A program made the position numbers and the translations under genes. A DNA stretch of 37,287 bases, from positions 1 through 37,287 of the forward strand of contig NZ_AOPZ01000075.1 of assembly GCF_000414115.1 (NCBI RefSeq). The letters run 5' to 3'. Below, piece by piece: positions 22,827 through 30,623 of the stretch. This stretch comes from Streptomyces aurantiacus JA 4570 (GTDB taxonomy: Bacteria; Actinomycetota; Actinomycetes; Streptomycetales; Streptomycetaceae). The notes beneath the pieces are model-generated. The model saw only the letters and a program-made list of their open reading frames with translations. It did no database searches and was not told the DNA's origin. How positions within the stretch are numbered: the stretch's first letter is position 1; each line of letters begins with the position of its first letter.

Positions 22827-24734
22827 TCACAGATGGCGGCGCCGGGCAGAGACGTGCCGGTCGTACTCCTCACGTGCCTTGACCGCCGACGTACGCGTCG
22901 CGGTCTCGGCCACGGGCACATCCCACCACGCCTGTGCGGGGGGCGGGCCCGACACTGTGTCTGCCGTTTCCGTCTCCACGTAGACACATGTGGGACCGTC
23001 CGCTTCGCGCGCTTCGCGCAGGGCTTCCCGCAGCTCGCGGACCGTCTTCGCGCGTCGCACCGGCAGCCCCAGGGATGCCGCGTTGGCGGCGAGGTCGACG
23101 GGCAGCGGGGCGCCCGTGTACGTGCCGTCCGGCGCCCGGTGGCGGTAGGCGGTGCCGAACCGCTCGCCGCCCACGGACTCCGACAGGCCCCCGATGGAGG
23201 CGTAGCCGTGGTTCTGCAGGATCACGACCTTGATCGGGATGTTCTCCTGCACGGCCGTGACGATCTCGGTGGGCATCATCAGATACGTCCCGTCGCCGAC
23301 CAGCGCCCACACGGGCCGCTCGGGCGCGGCCAGGGACACCCCGATCGCGGCGGGGATCTCGTAGCCCATGCAGGAGTAGCCGTACTCCACGTGGTACTGC
23401 CGGGGCGAGCGGGCCCGCCACAGCTTGTGCAGGTCGCCGGGGAGCGATCCGGCCGCGTTGATGACGACGTCGGCCTCGGTGACCAGCTCGTCGAGCAGCC
23501 CGAGGACCTGTGCCTGGGTGGGCCGCACATCCGGTTCGTCCGCTTCGTACGCGGCGTCGACGCGGTGCTCCCAGCGGGCCTTGTCGTCGACGTACTCGTT
23601 CGCGTACGCGGTGTCGACGCGGTGGCCGGACAGCATGTCGCGCAGCCCTTCGAGCGCGGCGCGCGCGTCGGCGACGACCGTGGTGCCCGCCATCTTGTGC
23701 GCGTCGAACGCGGCGACGTTGAGGTTCAGGAAGCGCACGCCGGGCGCGCCGAAGAGGGTGTTGGAGGCCGTGGTGAAGTCGGTGTAGCGGGTGCCGACGC
23801 CGATCACCAGGTCGGCAGTGCGGGCCAGTTCGTCGGCGGTCGCGGTGCCGGTGTGGCCGATGCCGCCGACGTCGGCGGGGTGGTCGTGGCGCAGCGAGCC
23901 CTTGCCGGCCTGGGTGGAGGCCACGGGGATCCGGGTGGCGTGGGCGAGTTCGGACAGGGCCTGCTCGGCGCCGCTGTGGTGGACGCCGCCGCCCGCGACG
24001 ATCAGCGGCCGGTCGCTCTCGCGCACCAGGCTTACGGCGGCGGCGAGTTCGTCGGGGTCGGGGGCCTGGCGGCGCACCTTCCAGACCCGCTCGACGAAGA
24101 ACTCCTCCGGCCAGTCGTACGCCTCGGCCTGCACGTCCTGCGGCAGCGCGAGGGTCACCGCGCCCGTGTCGACGGGGTCGGTGAGCACCCGCATGGCCTG
24201 GAGCGCGGCGGGAATGAGGGCCTCGGGGCGGGTGATCCGGTCGAAGTACTTGGATACGGGCCGCAGACAGTCGTTCACGGACACATCGCCCGCGTACGGC
24301 ACTTCGAGCTGCTGGAGCACCGGGTCGGCGGGCCGGGTCGCGAAGGTGTCGCCGGGCAGCAGGAGCACCGGCAGGTGGTTGATCGTCGCGAGTGCGGCGC
24401 CCGTGACGAGGTTGGTGGCGCCGGGCCCGATGGACGTCGTCACGGCGTGCGTGGAGAGGCGACCGCACTGGCGCGCGTACCCGACGGCCGCGTGCACCAT
24501 GGCCTGTTCGTTGCGCCCCTGGTGGAACGGCATCTGCTCGCCGTACTCCACAAGGGCCTGGCCGAGGCCCGCCACGTTGCCGTGCCCGAAGATGCCCCAC
24601 GTCGCGCCGATGAGGCGGCGCCGCTCGCCGTCCCGCTCGGTGAACTGCCGCGCCAGGAAACGCACCAGGGCCTGGGCCGTCGTGAGCCTGACCGTGCCGG
24701 GCAGGCCCCGCGCTGCGTCCTTCGTGTCGCTCAT
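22827..24734 (-). CDS. iolD: 3D-(3,5/4)-trihydroxycyclohexane-1,2-dione hydrolase
   Basis: The 635-residue product is a thiamine-diphosphate enzyme of the acetolactate synthase superfamily. IolD opens the ring of the diketo inositol intermediate to give 5-deoxyglucuronate. Visible features are the N-terminal GIFGHGNVAGLGQAL with the conserved Glu in YGEQMPFHQGRNEQAM, the central domain with IVAGGGVHHSGA, and the C-terminal ThDP site beginning GDGTYLMMPTEIVTAV and ending in NHGYASIGGLSES. The ATG at 24734 has GGAGGG 6-7 bases before it and overlaps the iolB stop by ATGA; upstream in-frame sequence is iolB shadow. Length is typical. Confidence 0.95.
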   Translation of the reverse strand: MSDTKDAARGLPGTVRLTTAQALVRFLARQFTERDGERRRLIGATWGIFGHGNVAGLGQALVEYGEQMPFHQGRNEQAMVHAAVGYARQCGRLSTHAVTTSIGPGATNLVTGAALATINHLPVLLLPGDTFATRPADPVLQQLEVPYAGDVSVNDCLRPVSKYFDRITRPEALIPAALQAMRVLTDPVDTGAVTLALPQDVQAEAYDWPEEFFVERVWKVRRQAPDPDELAAAVSLVRESDRPLIVAGGGVHHSGAEQALSELAHATRIPVASTQAGKGSLRHDHPADVGGIGHTGTATADELARTADLVIGVGTRYTDFTTASNTLFGAPGVRFLNLNVAAFDAHKMAGTTVVADARAALEGLRDMLSGHRVDTAYANEYVDDKARWEHRVDAAYEADEPDVRPTQAQVLGLLDELVTEADVVINAAGSLPGDLHKLWRARSPRQYHVEYGYSCMGYEIPAAIGVSLAAPERPVWALVGDGTYLMMPTEIVTAVQENIPIKVVILQNHGYASIGGLSESVGGERFGTAYRHRAPDGTYTGAPLPVDLAANAASLGLPVRRAKTVRELREALREAREADGPTCVYVETETADTVSGPPPAQAWWDVPVAETATRTSAVKAREEYDRHVSARRRHL

Positions 24735-25534
24735 CGGTAACCCTCCGTGTGGTCGGGGTGGAAACAGATCTTCCACTCCCGCTCGTCCCCCGGTCCCGCC
24801 ATGACATTCAGGTAGTACATGGTGTGCCCCGGCTGTGCGACGGACGGGCCGTGCCAGCCGTCGGGCACGAGCACCGCGTCGCCGGAGCGCACCTCGGCGA
24901 GCGTGTCCGTGCCGCCCTCGCGCGAGGGGAAGACCCGCTGGTAGCCGAAGCCGTGGTCGCCCTCGATCTCGAAGTAGTAGATCTCTTCGAGGACGGACTC
25001 GACGCCGGGGCGGTGCTCGTCGTGCTTGTGCGGCGGATACGAGGACCAGTTGCCGCCCGGCGTGATCACCTCGACCGCGATGAGACGGTCGCAGTCGAAG
25101 GCGTCCGCCGAGGCGAAGTTGCGGACCTGTCGCGCGCAGCCGCCGCTGCCGCGTTCCTCGACGGGGACCTCCGGCGCGGGGCCGTAGCGGGCGGGGAGTC
25201 GGCGCTCGCACTTCGCTCCTGCCAGGGCGAAGCGGCCTCCCACGCCGGAGGCGATCTGGATGTGGGCGTCACGGGGAACGTAAGCGAAGTCGCTGACTCC
25301 GCTGAACACGCTCTCGCGGCCCAGGAGTTCGATGATCTCGCCCTCCGCGTGCACCGTACAGCCGCCGGTCAGCGGGAGCACGATCCATTCACTCTCCCCG
25401 GTGGCGAAGGAGTGCGTGCCGCCGGCCGGGATCTCGACGACACGCAGCGCAGCGTACGTCCAGGCTGCGCTTTTGGGGTCGATGGCGACGGCGTAGGTAC
25501 CGTCGGCCGCACTTCCTTTTGGTACGTACGTCAT
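24731..25534 (-). CDS. iolB: 5-deoxy-glucuronate isomerase
   Basis: The 267-residue product is a double-cupin isomerase that converts 5-deoxy-glucuronate to 5-keto-2-deoxygluconate in inositol catabolism. The metal site is visible as YPPHKHDEH (about 167-175) with LEEIYYFEI and a later His in VPDGWHGPSVAQPGHTMYYLNVMAG. The N-terminal cupin half carries GESEWIVLPLTGGCTV. Length is slightly short of the usual 270-300. AGGAG precedes the ATG at 25534. It lies between the aldolase-like gene (31 bp upstream) and iolD (4-bp overlap). Confidence 0.95.
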   Translation of the reverse strand: MTYVPKGSAADGTYAVAIDPKSAAWTYAALRVVEIPAGGTHSFATGESEWIVLPLTGGCTVHAEGEIIELLGRESVFSGVSDFAYVPRDAHIQIASGVGGRFALAGAKCERRLPARYGPAPEVPVEERGSGGCARQVRNFASADAFDCDRLIAVEVITPGGNWSSYPPHKHDEHRPGVESVLEEIYYFEIEGDHGFGYQRVFPSREGGTDTLAEVRSGDAVLVPDGWHGPSVAQPGHTMYYLNVMAGPGDEREWKICFHPDHTEGYR

Positions 25535-25565
25535 GCGGGGCTCCTCTTGATTGCGTACGACACGG

Positions 25566-26465
25566 CTACAGCAGGCTGACCGCCGTGTCGACGGCGCCCG
25601 CCACGTCGCCGTCCGCCGGATACAGCAGCGTGCGCCCGGCGACCAGGCCCTGCACGGTGGGCAGGCGCAGGGCGCCGCGCCACTTCTCGTACGCCGCGTC
25701 CGCGCCCTTGCCGTCGGCGTCCGCGTCGAGGTCGCCGCCGAGCAGCACGGCGGGCAGCGTCGACGTCTCCATGACGCGGGCCATGTCGTCGGGGTTCTCG
25801 GTGACGGGGACCTTCAGCCAGGTGTACGCGGAGGTGCCGCCGAGTCCGGAGGCGATGGCGATGGACCGGGTGACGGCCTCGGCGCTCAGGTCGTTGCGCA
25901 GCACGCCGTCCTGCCTGTGGCTCAGGAACGGCTCGACGAATACGGGGAGTCCGCGCTCGGCCATGGCGTCGACGGCCCGCGCGGTGGCCTCCAGGGTGGT
26001 CAGGGAACCCGGGTCGTCGTAGTCGACGCGCAGCAGCAGCTTGCCCGCGTCGAAGCCGAGGCGGTGCAGGTCCTCGGGGCGGTAGCCGGTGAACCGGTCG
26101 TCCAGCTCGAACGCGGCGCCCGCGAGGCCGCCGCGGTTCATGGATCCCATGACGACCTTGCCCTCCAGGGCGCCGAGCAGCAGCAGGTCGTCGAGGATGT
26201 CGGCGGTGGCGAGGACGCCGTCCACGCCGGGGCGCGACAGCGCGAGGCACAGCCGCGTCAGCAGGTCGGCGCGGTCGGCCATGGCCAAGGGGTCCTTGCC
26301 GACCCCGAGGGCACCCCGGGCCGGATGATCGGCCGCGATCACCATCAGCCGCCCGGAGGGCCCGACCAGCTCCCGCCGCCTGCGCCGGGCGGCGGCTTCG
26401 GCGATGGCTTCGGGGTGCTGGACGCGGGTACGAACGAGCTCGGCCACATCCACTGTGGACGTCAC
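25566..26465 (-). CDS. Aldolase-fold protein of the inositol operon (Cgl0159-type)
   Basis: The 299-residue product looks like a (beta/alpha)8 class I aldolase relative: MVIAADHPARGALGVG near residue 42, GVLATADILDDLLLLGAL, KVVMGSMNRGGLAGAAFELDDRFTGY, KLLLRVDYDDPGS, VFVEPFLSHR and WLKVPVTEN with a Lys that could form a Schiff base. It resembles the Corynebacterium Cgl0159 family found beside iolC, whose presumed role is cleavage of 2-deoxy-5-keto-gluconate 6-phosphate to dihydroxyacetone phosphate and malonate semialdehyde (the IolJ step). That step is otherwise missing from this operon, which supports the guess. The GTG at 26465 overlaps the iolC stop (GTGA); frames reaching further upstream are iolC shadow. 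Confidence 0.85.
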   Translation of the reverse strand: MTSTVDVAELVRTRVQHPEAIAEAAARRRRRELVGPSGRLMVIAADHPARGALGVGKDPLAMADRADLLTRLCLALSRPGVDGVLATADILDDLLLLGALEGKVVMGSMNRGGLAGAAFELDDRFTGYRPEDLHRLGFDAGKLLLRVDYDDPGSLTTLEATARAVDAMAERGLPVFVEPFLSHRQDGVLRNDLSAEAVTRSIAIASGLGGTSAYTWLKVPVTENPDDMARVMETSTLPAVLLGGDLDADADGKGADAAYEKWRGALRLPTVQGLVAGRTLLYPADGDVAGAVDTAVSLL

Positions 26466-27445
26466 AGGACCGCCCCCGCAGCCAACGCGGCGTCCACCTC
26501 GGACGCGTACGGCATCGCGGAAGAACACTCCAGCCGAGAGGCGACAATCGCTCCCGCCGCGTTGGCGTACCGGATCACCCGCTCCAACTCCCACCCCGCG
26601 AGCAGCCCATGGCACAGCGCACCGCCGAACGCGTCCCCGGCCCCGAGCCCGTTCAGCACGGTCACGGGGAGCGGCGGCACCTCCACGACCTCACCGGCCT
26701 GGTTCATGGCGAGCACTCCCTTGGGCCCCTGCTTGACCACGGCGAGCTCAACACCCGCCGCCAGCAGGGCCCCCGCGGCCGCCCGAGGCTCCCGCACCCC
26801 GGTGGCGATCTCCACCTCGTCCACATTGCCCACGGCGACGGTCGCGTGCCGCAGCGCGGCGGCGTAATGCGGCCGCGCCTCCTCCGGCTCGGCCCAAAAC
26901 ATGGGCCGCCAGTCCAGGTCGAACACCGTGATCCCGCCGGACCGCGCGCCGAGCGCGGCGATGGTCGCCGTCCGGCTGGGCTCGGCGCACAGCCCGGTCC
27001 CCGTCATCCAGAAGATCCGGGCCTCGGCGATCGCGTCGAGGTCCAGCTCGGCCGCCGCCAGCTCCAGATCGGGCGCCTTCGGCTGCCGGTAGAAGTAGAG
27101 CGGGAAGTCGTCGGGCGGGAACACCTCGCAGAACGTCACGGGCGTCGGAAGACCGGCGACCTCGCCGACCCACCGGTCGTCCACCCCGAACTCCCGCAGC
27201 TGCTCGCGCAGATACGTACCGAAGGGATCCTGTCCTGTCCGCGTGACAACGCCCACGCGCCGCCCGAGCCGCGCCGCCGCGACCGCCACGTTCGTGGCCG
27301 AGCCGCCGAGGAACTTCCCGAACGTCGTGACCTTCGAGAGCGGCACCCCGGTCTGCAGGGGGTAGAGGTCCACTCCGATCCGGCCCATCGTGATGACGTC
27401 GTACGGCTCGTACGTGTCGTACGAATCCGTGTACGGATCGGTCAC
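26462..27445 (-). CDS. iolC: 5-dehydro-2-deoxygluconokinase
   Basis: The product is about 327 residues from the GTG at 27445, which has GGAAGGG 9 bases before it; an ATG at 27454 sits directly on that site and is less likely. It is a PfkB/ribokinase-family kinase: FLGGSATNVAVAAARLG near residue 43, GVVTRTGQDPFG, a central FDLDWRPMFW segment, KQGPKGVLAM, and the catalytic GAGDAFGGALCHGLL near the C-terminus. IolC phosphorylates 5-keto-2-deoxygluconate before aldol cleavage. The first 16 residues are Tyr/Asp-rich (DPYTDSYDTYEPYD) and encoded by imperfect TCGTAC-like repeats. It is first in the minus-strand iol operon. Confidence 0.93.
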   Translation of the reverse strand: MTDPYTDSYDTYEPYDVITMGRIGVDLYPLQTGVPLSKVTTFGKFLGGSATNVAVAAARLGRRVGVVTRTGQDPFGTYLREQLREFGVDDRWVGEVAGLPTPVTFCEVFPPDDFPLYFYRQPKAPDLELAAAELDLDAIAEARIFWMTGTGLCAEPSRTATIAALGARSGGITVFDLDWRPMFWAEPEEARPHYAAALRHATVAVGNVDEVEIATGVREPRAAAGALLAAGVELAVVKQGPKGVLAMNQAGEVVEVPPLPVTVLNGLGAGDAFGGALCHGLLAGWELERVIRYANAAGAIVASRLECSSAMPYASEVDAALAAGAVL

Positions 27446-27490
27446 CCTGCACATCCCTTCCTGGAGGCAGCCTGTCGCGCCTCCCCCAGG

Positions 27491-27518
27491 TCTAATCCCG
27501 CCCCGGGAACCCTGTCAA
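27491..27518 (-). promoter_or_regulatory. Candidate promoter of the iolC operon
   Basis: On the minus strand TTGACA (27518-27513) and ATTAGA (27496-27491) are separated by 16 nt, about 45 bp before the iolC start. This resembles a housekeeping-type promoter. The prediction rests on the hexamers only. Confidence 0.45.
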
Positions 27519-27536
27519 CATTTTGTCCTGACATTC

Positions 27537-27552
27537 GGACTAGTCCTTGACA
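27537..27552. promoter_or_regulatory. Palindrome and TTGACA in the iolC/iolE-like divergent region
   Basis: GGACTAGTCC (27537-27546) is a perfect 10-bp palindrome, immediately followed on the plus strand by TTGACA (27547-27552). A second, inverted TGTCAA lies at 27513-27518. The near-symmetrical arrangement between divergent genes suggests a shared operator for an inositol regulator, but no regulator gene of the IolR or GntR type is in the window. Confidence 0.4.
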
Positions 27553-27583
27553 CTGTTCTCGGCGGACGACGAGGCTTGCGGCC

Positions 27584-28483
27584 ATGACGACGCTGTCCCG
27601 CATCCGGATCGGTTCGGCCCCCGACTCGTGGGGCGTGTGGTTTCCCGAGGACCCCCAGCAGGTCCCCTGGAGCCGTTTCCTCGACGAAGTCGCCGCGTCC
27701 GGATACGACTGGATCGAGCTCGGGCCGTACGGCTATCTGCCGTCCGACCCGGCCCTGCTGACCGCCGAGACGGACCGCCGCGGCCTGAAGGTCTCCGCCG
27801 GCACGGTCTTCACCGGACTGCACCACGGCCCGGACGTCTGGGACAGGACGTGGGAGCACGTGTCCGCCATCGCCGCCCTCACCCAGGCGATGGGCGCGCG
27901 CCACCTCGTCGTCATCCCGTCCTTCTGGCGCGACGACAAGACGGGTGAGGTCCTGGAGGACGCCACGCTCACCCCGGAGCAGTGGCGCCATCTCACCACC
28001 CAGACCGAACGCCTGGGCCGCGAGGTGCGCGAGCGCTACGGCCTCACCATCGTCGTCCACCCGCACGCCGACACCCACATCGACACCGAGGAGAACGTCA
28101 CCCGCTTCCTCGACGCGACCGACCCCGACCTGGTCTCGCTCTGCCTGGACACCGGCCACTACGCGTACTGCGGCGGCGACAGCGTCAAGCTCATCGAGAC
28201 ATACGGCGAACGCCTCGGCTATCTGCACCTCAAGCAGGTCGACCCGGCCGTGCTCGCCGAAGTCCGCGCGCAGGACATGCCGTTCGGGCCCGCCGTCGCG
28301 CGCGGCGTGATGTGTGAGCCGCCCACGGGGGTGCCCGCCCTCGGCCCGGTCCTTGAGGCCGCGCAGCGGCTGGACGTCGACCTGTTCGCCATCGTCGAGC
28401 AGGACATGTATCCGTGCGAGCCGGACAGGCCGCTGCCCATCGCCCGCCGGACTCGGTCGTTCCTGCGCTCCTGCGGAGCGTAA
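27584..28483 (+). CDS. IolE/IolI-like sugar isomerase or inosose dehydratase (TIM barrel)
   Basis: The 299-residue product is an AP-endonuclease-2 type TIM barrel. Key segments are IGSAPDSWGVWFPEDPQQ (9-26), GYDWIELGPYGYLP with the first metal Glu, the HPHADTHIDTEENV segment near 160, CLDTGHYAYCGGD with Asp and His ligands, LKQVD, and FAIVEQDMYPCE with the last Glu. These fit the inosose dehydratase IolE or inosose isomerase IolI. Being divergent from iolC, it most likely supplies the dehydratase step that makes the IolD substrate. GAGG precedes the ATG at 27584 by 9 bases. Exact reaction cannot be fixed from sequence reading. Confidence 0.82.
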   Translation: MTTLSRIRIGSAPDSWGVWFPEDPQQVPWSRFLDEVAASGYDWIELGPYGYLPSDPALLTAETDRRGLKVSAGTVFTGLHHGPDVWDRTWEHVSAIAALTQAMGARHLVVIPSFWRDDKTGEVLEDATLTPEQWRHLTTQTERLGREVRERYGLTIVVHPHADTHIDTEENVTRFLDATDPDLVSLCLDTGHYAYCGGDSVKLIETYGERLGYLHLKQVDPAVLAEVRAQDMPFGPAVARGVMCEPPTGVPALGPVLEAAQRLDVDLFAIVEQDMYPCEPDRPLPIARRTRSFLRSCGA

Positions 28484-28493
28484 GCGCTTCGCT

Positions 28494-28590
28494 GGATGGG
28501 CGGTGATTGCCCTGCGGGACGGTGGGGGCTGGTCGCGCCCCGCGGCGGAGCCGCAAATCGATGCAGCCCCGCGCCCCTTACGGGGCAAGC
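28494..28590. repeat. Dispersed Streptomyces intergenic repeat, variant copy
   Basis: The stretch contains ggctggtcgcg, a small hairpin GCGGC/GCCGC (28542-28546 with 28550-28554) and ccccgcgccccttacggggc with GCCCC/GGGGC (28573-28577 with 28582-28586). The same words recur at 13.98, 33.30-33.44 and 37.26 kb. It lies just after the iolE-like gene and may end its transcript. Confidence 0.6.
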
Positions 28591-28637
28591 TTGTCGTACG
28601 ACGGATGACGCCGGGCCGACGAGGGGCGGGGGGCCGC

Positions 28638-29639
28638 ATGGACGCGAGCCGCTGGCACGAGGCACGTACGCGCACCTCGGTGCGCTCCCTGCACGGTCCT
28701 GACGGCCTCTGGGAGGTCGCGCTCGCCCGCCCGCACCCGCGGCTGCGGCCCGGCGTGATCAGTTACCGCGGCTTCCGGCTGGCCCTCGGCGTGCCCCGGC
28801 GCCGGCTCGAAGTCCCCATCGGCGCCGTCACGTTGATGCTCGGCTTCGGCGAGCGGCTCCGCATCCGGGGCCTCGCGGGCTCCGCGCGGCCGCCGGTTTC
28901 GCTGGTGTCGGTGGTCTCCGGGCTCACCACGCGGCCGGTGCTCGGCGAGCACGACGGGCGCCTCGCGGGCATCGAGGTGCTGCTCACGCCGTGGGCCTCG
29001 TTCACCCTCCTCGGCACGGAACAGCACGAGCTGGCCGAACGCGCCCTGGACCCGGACGCGCTCGGCGTCCGGCCCGGGCGGGGCCGCCGGGAGCGCGTCG
29101 GCGAGCTCGCGGCGGCGCTCGGCGCGCTGCCCCGGTGGAGCGAGCGCTTCGCGCTCCTGGACGAGGTGCTCACCCGCTGGTCGAAGGCCGGGCCGCCGTG
29201 CTCGCCGCGGACCGTGCGGGCCTGGGAGGAGCTGGTGCGCACCCGGGGCAGCGCGCCGGTGGCCCGGATCGCGGACGAGGTCGGCTGGAGCGTACGGCAG
29301 TTGGAGAACCGCTTCCGCGAGCAGATCGGCCTCGGCCCGAAGGCCGCGGGCCGGATCCTGCGCCTGCAGCGCGCCCGCCGGCTGCTCGCCGCGGGCCGCT
29401 CCCAGGCGGAGACGGCGGCGCTCTGCGGCTTCTACGACCAGGCGCATCTCAGCGGCGAGTTCAAGGCGATGACGGGCTGTACGCCGCGTCAGTTCGCGCA
29501 CGCGAGCGGCACTCCGCTCCCGGCCCGCAGCGGCCCGCCGTCCGCCGAGCGGCTCGCGGGCGAGCAGACGAGCCTCGTCCTCGCGCCCGGAACACCCGGC
29601 CACGGCGCGGTCTTCTCCAAGGCCGCGCGGCGGCGTTGA
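28638..29639 (+). CDS. AraC-family transcriptional regulator
   Basis: From the ATG at 28638 the product is 333 residues (an ATG at 28605 adds 11). The N-terminal part (about 1-175) has no motif I can name with certainty; its LRPGVISYRGFRLALG and LMLGFGERLRI strands suggest a cupin-like sensing domain. The C-terminal part (about 195-300) holds the AraC double helix-turn-helix: VARIADEVGWSVRQLENRFREQIG and SQAETAALCGFYDQAHLSGEFKAMTGCTPRQF. The Ser/Pro-rich tail is likely disordered. It follows the iolE-like gene in the same direction but a repeat hairpin separates them, so a role in inositol control is only possible, not shown. Confidence 0.88.
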   Translation: MDASRWHEARTRTSVRSLHGPDGLWEVALARPHPRLRPGVISYRGFRLALGVPRRRLEVPIGAVTLMLGFGERLRIRGLAGSARPPVSLVSVVSGLTTRPVLGEHDGRLAGIEVLLTPWASFTLLGTEQHELAERALDPDALGVRPGRGRRERVGELAAALGALPRWSERFALLDEVLTRWSKAGPPCSPRTVRAWEELVRTRGSAPVARIADEVGWSVRQLENRFREQIGLGPKAAGRILRLQRARRLLAAGRSQAETAALCGFYDQAHLSGEFKAMTGCTPRQFAHASGTPLPARSGPPSAERLAGEQTSLVLAPGTPGHGAVFSKAARRR

Positions 29640-29721
29640 CGGCAGACACCCGCCTCGATACCACACCGCGTCATCACGCGCCCCGGACACGCCACGGCAC
29701 CGCGCGCTTTGCAAGCGGCAC

Positions 29722-29812
29722 TTCCGTCACAAACACACCTTTCCTGTCACACATGTCCCGCGTACGCGGGACTTGCGTCACAGCCAGTCGACAGACGCCC
29801 CCCGCCGGTCAC
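29722..29812. promoter_or_regulatory. GTCACA repeats around an 18-bp palindrome
   Basis: GTCACA occurs at 29726, 29746 and 29777, each preceded by a YTKCC/YTTGC-like context (ttccgtcaca, tcctgtcaca, ttgcgtcaca), with a GTCACT at 29808. Between them lies the perfect palindrome GTCCCGCGTACGCGGGAC (29755-29772). The array precedes the small HTH gene and looks like a regulator-binding region. Confidence 0.5.
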
Positions 29813-29917
29813 TCTGTGTCGTTCACGGGGCACAAGGCCGAGTGATCGCCATTGCCGCGCCCAGCTCCCCCGTCGGCCGTTCCGGCCGCCCTGGGCGCGC
29901 GCAGGGAGGAGCCACTG

Positions 29918-30118
29918 ATGACCGACCGCAGGCTCTGGTCGTACAAGGACATCGCCGCGCACATCCGGGTGCAGCCCGACACCGTGCGCTCCTACCGCAA
30001 ACACGGACTACTGCCCGACCCCGACCACGTCGAGAGCGGCAAGCCCTTCTGGTACGCGGACACCATTCGCGCCTGGGTCGCCTCCCGCCCCGGCAACCGC
30101 GCTCGCAAGGACGGCTGA
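29918..30118 (+). CDS. Small MerR/excisionase-like helix-turn-helix protein
   Basis: The 66-residue product starts at the ATG at 29918, six bases after AGGGAGGAG. It is a single DNA-binding domain: WSYKDIAAHIRVQPDTVRSYRKHGLLPDPDH (helix-turn-helix with the typical VRSYRKHG recognition helix) followed by the wing-like GKPFWYADTIRAWVASRPG. This is the plan of MerR-superfamily excisionase-like or AlpA-like proteins. No sensing domain is present. It sits just upstream of the copper operon in the same direction, but a separate CsoR-type promoter lies between, so a copper role is not implied. Its own upstream repeat array could be its target. Confidence 0.82.
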   Translation: MTDRRLWSYKDIAAHIRVQPDTVRSYRKHGLLPDPDHVESGKPFWYADTIRAWVASRPGNRARKDG

Positions 30119-30149
30119 CACGAGTCCGGGCCGCACCTTCCGCCCCCTC

Positions 30150-30177
30150 TTGGATTGGTACCCCCTAGGGGTATAGT
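30150..30177 (+). promoter_or_regulatory. copZ promoter with CsoR-type operator
   Basis: TTGGAT (30150-30155) and TATAGT (30172-30177), 16 nt apart, form a promoter. The spacer contains TACCCCCTAGGGGTA (30159-30173), whose core CCCCTAGGGG is a perfect palindrome. This matches the ATACCCCnnnGGGGTAT form bound by the copper-sensing repressor CsoR in actinobacteria, which releases DNA on binding Cu(I). The site sits between -35 and -10, as expected for repression. Confidence 0.85.
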
Positions 30178-30278
30178 GTGGAGCACGTCGGGGTTCCCTG
30201 GAGCCATCAGGAGCCATCCGGAACCCCGCGCGTGCGCCGACGTCCCACGCGCCCACACCTTTCACTGAGGAGAACGAC

Positions 30279-30524
30279 ATGACCGCCAACGCCCAGACCT
30301 CGCAGACCGGCTCCGTCACCACCGTGTTCGCCGTGACGGGCATGACGTGCGGCCACTGCGAGGGCGCCGTGGCCGGCGAGATCGGCGAGCTGGCGGGCGT
30401 CAGCTCGGTCAAGGCCGAGGCCGCCACCGGCAAGGTGACCGTGGTCTCCGAGGCCCCCCTCGACGAGGAGGCGGTCCGCGCCGCCGTCGACGAGGCCGGC
30501 TACGAGCTCGTCGGCACGGCCTGA
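30279..30524 (+). CDS. copZ: CopZ-type copper chaperone
   Basis: The 81-residue product is one heavy-metal-associated domain with the Cu(I)-binding motif GMTCGHC (about 21-27) and a ferredoxin-like beta-alpha-beta-beta-alpha-beta pattern ending GYELVG. It carries Cu(I) in the cytoplasm to the exporter CopA. A GAGGAG site precedes the ATG at 30279. It is the first gene behind the CsoR-type promoter, and a strong hairpin separates it from copA. Confidence 0.95.
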   Translation: MTANAQTSQTGSVTTVFAVTGMTCGHCEGAVAGEIGELAGVSSVKAEAATGKVTVVSEAPLDEEAVRAAVDEAGYELVGTA

Positions 30525-30548
30525 CCGCCGCCCCCGCACCCTCCCTCC

Positions 30549-30583
30549 GGGCCCCGCGGCACGCCACCACGGCCGCGGGGCCC
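30549..30583 (+). terminator. Intercistronic hairpin between copZ and copA
   Basis: A perfect 12-bp GC stem (30549-30560 with 30572-30583) and 11-nt loop lie 24 bp past the copZ stop and 40 bp before copA. It has no U tract. It could partly terminate transcription or stabilise the upstream copZ message, giving more chaperone than pump. Confidence 0.65.
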
Positions 30584-30623
30584 GACGCCTTTCCCCCGCC
30601 TCCGCCGCGCCGAAAGAACCGTC

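Noticed and set aside
21271..22983. 570-codon plus-strand open frame antisense to iolA
   Set aside because: Composition and length follow from the opposite strand; starts inside the terminator hairpin.
27398..27440. Direct repeat or operator made of TCGTAC words in the start of iolC
   Set aside because: The words are imperfect, lie inside the coding frame and are explained by Tyr/Asp/Ser codons.
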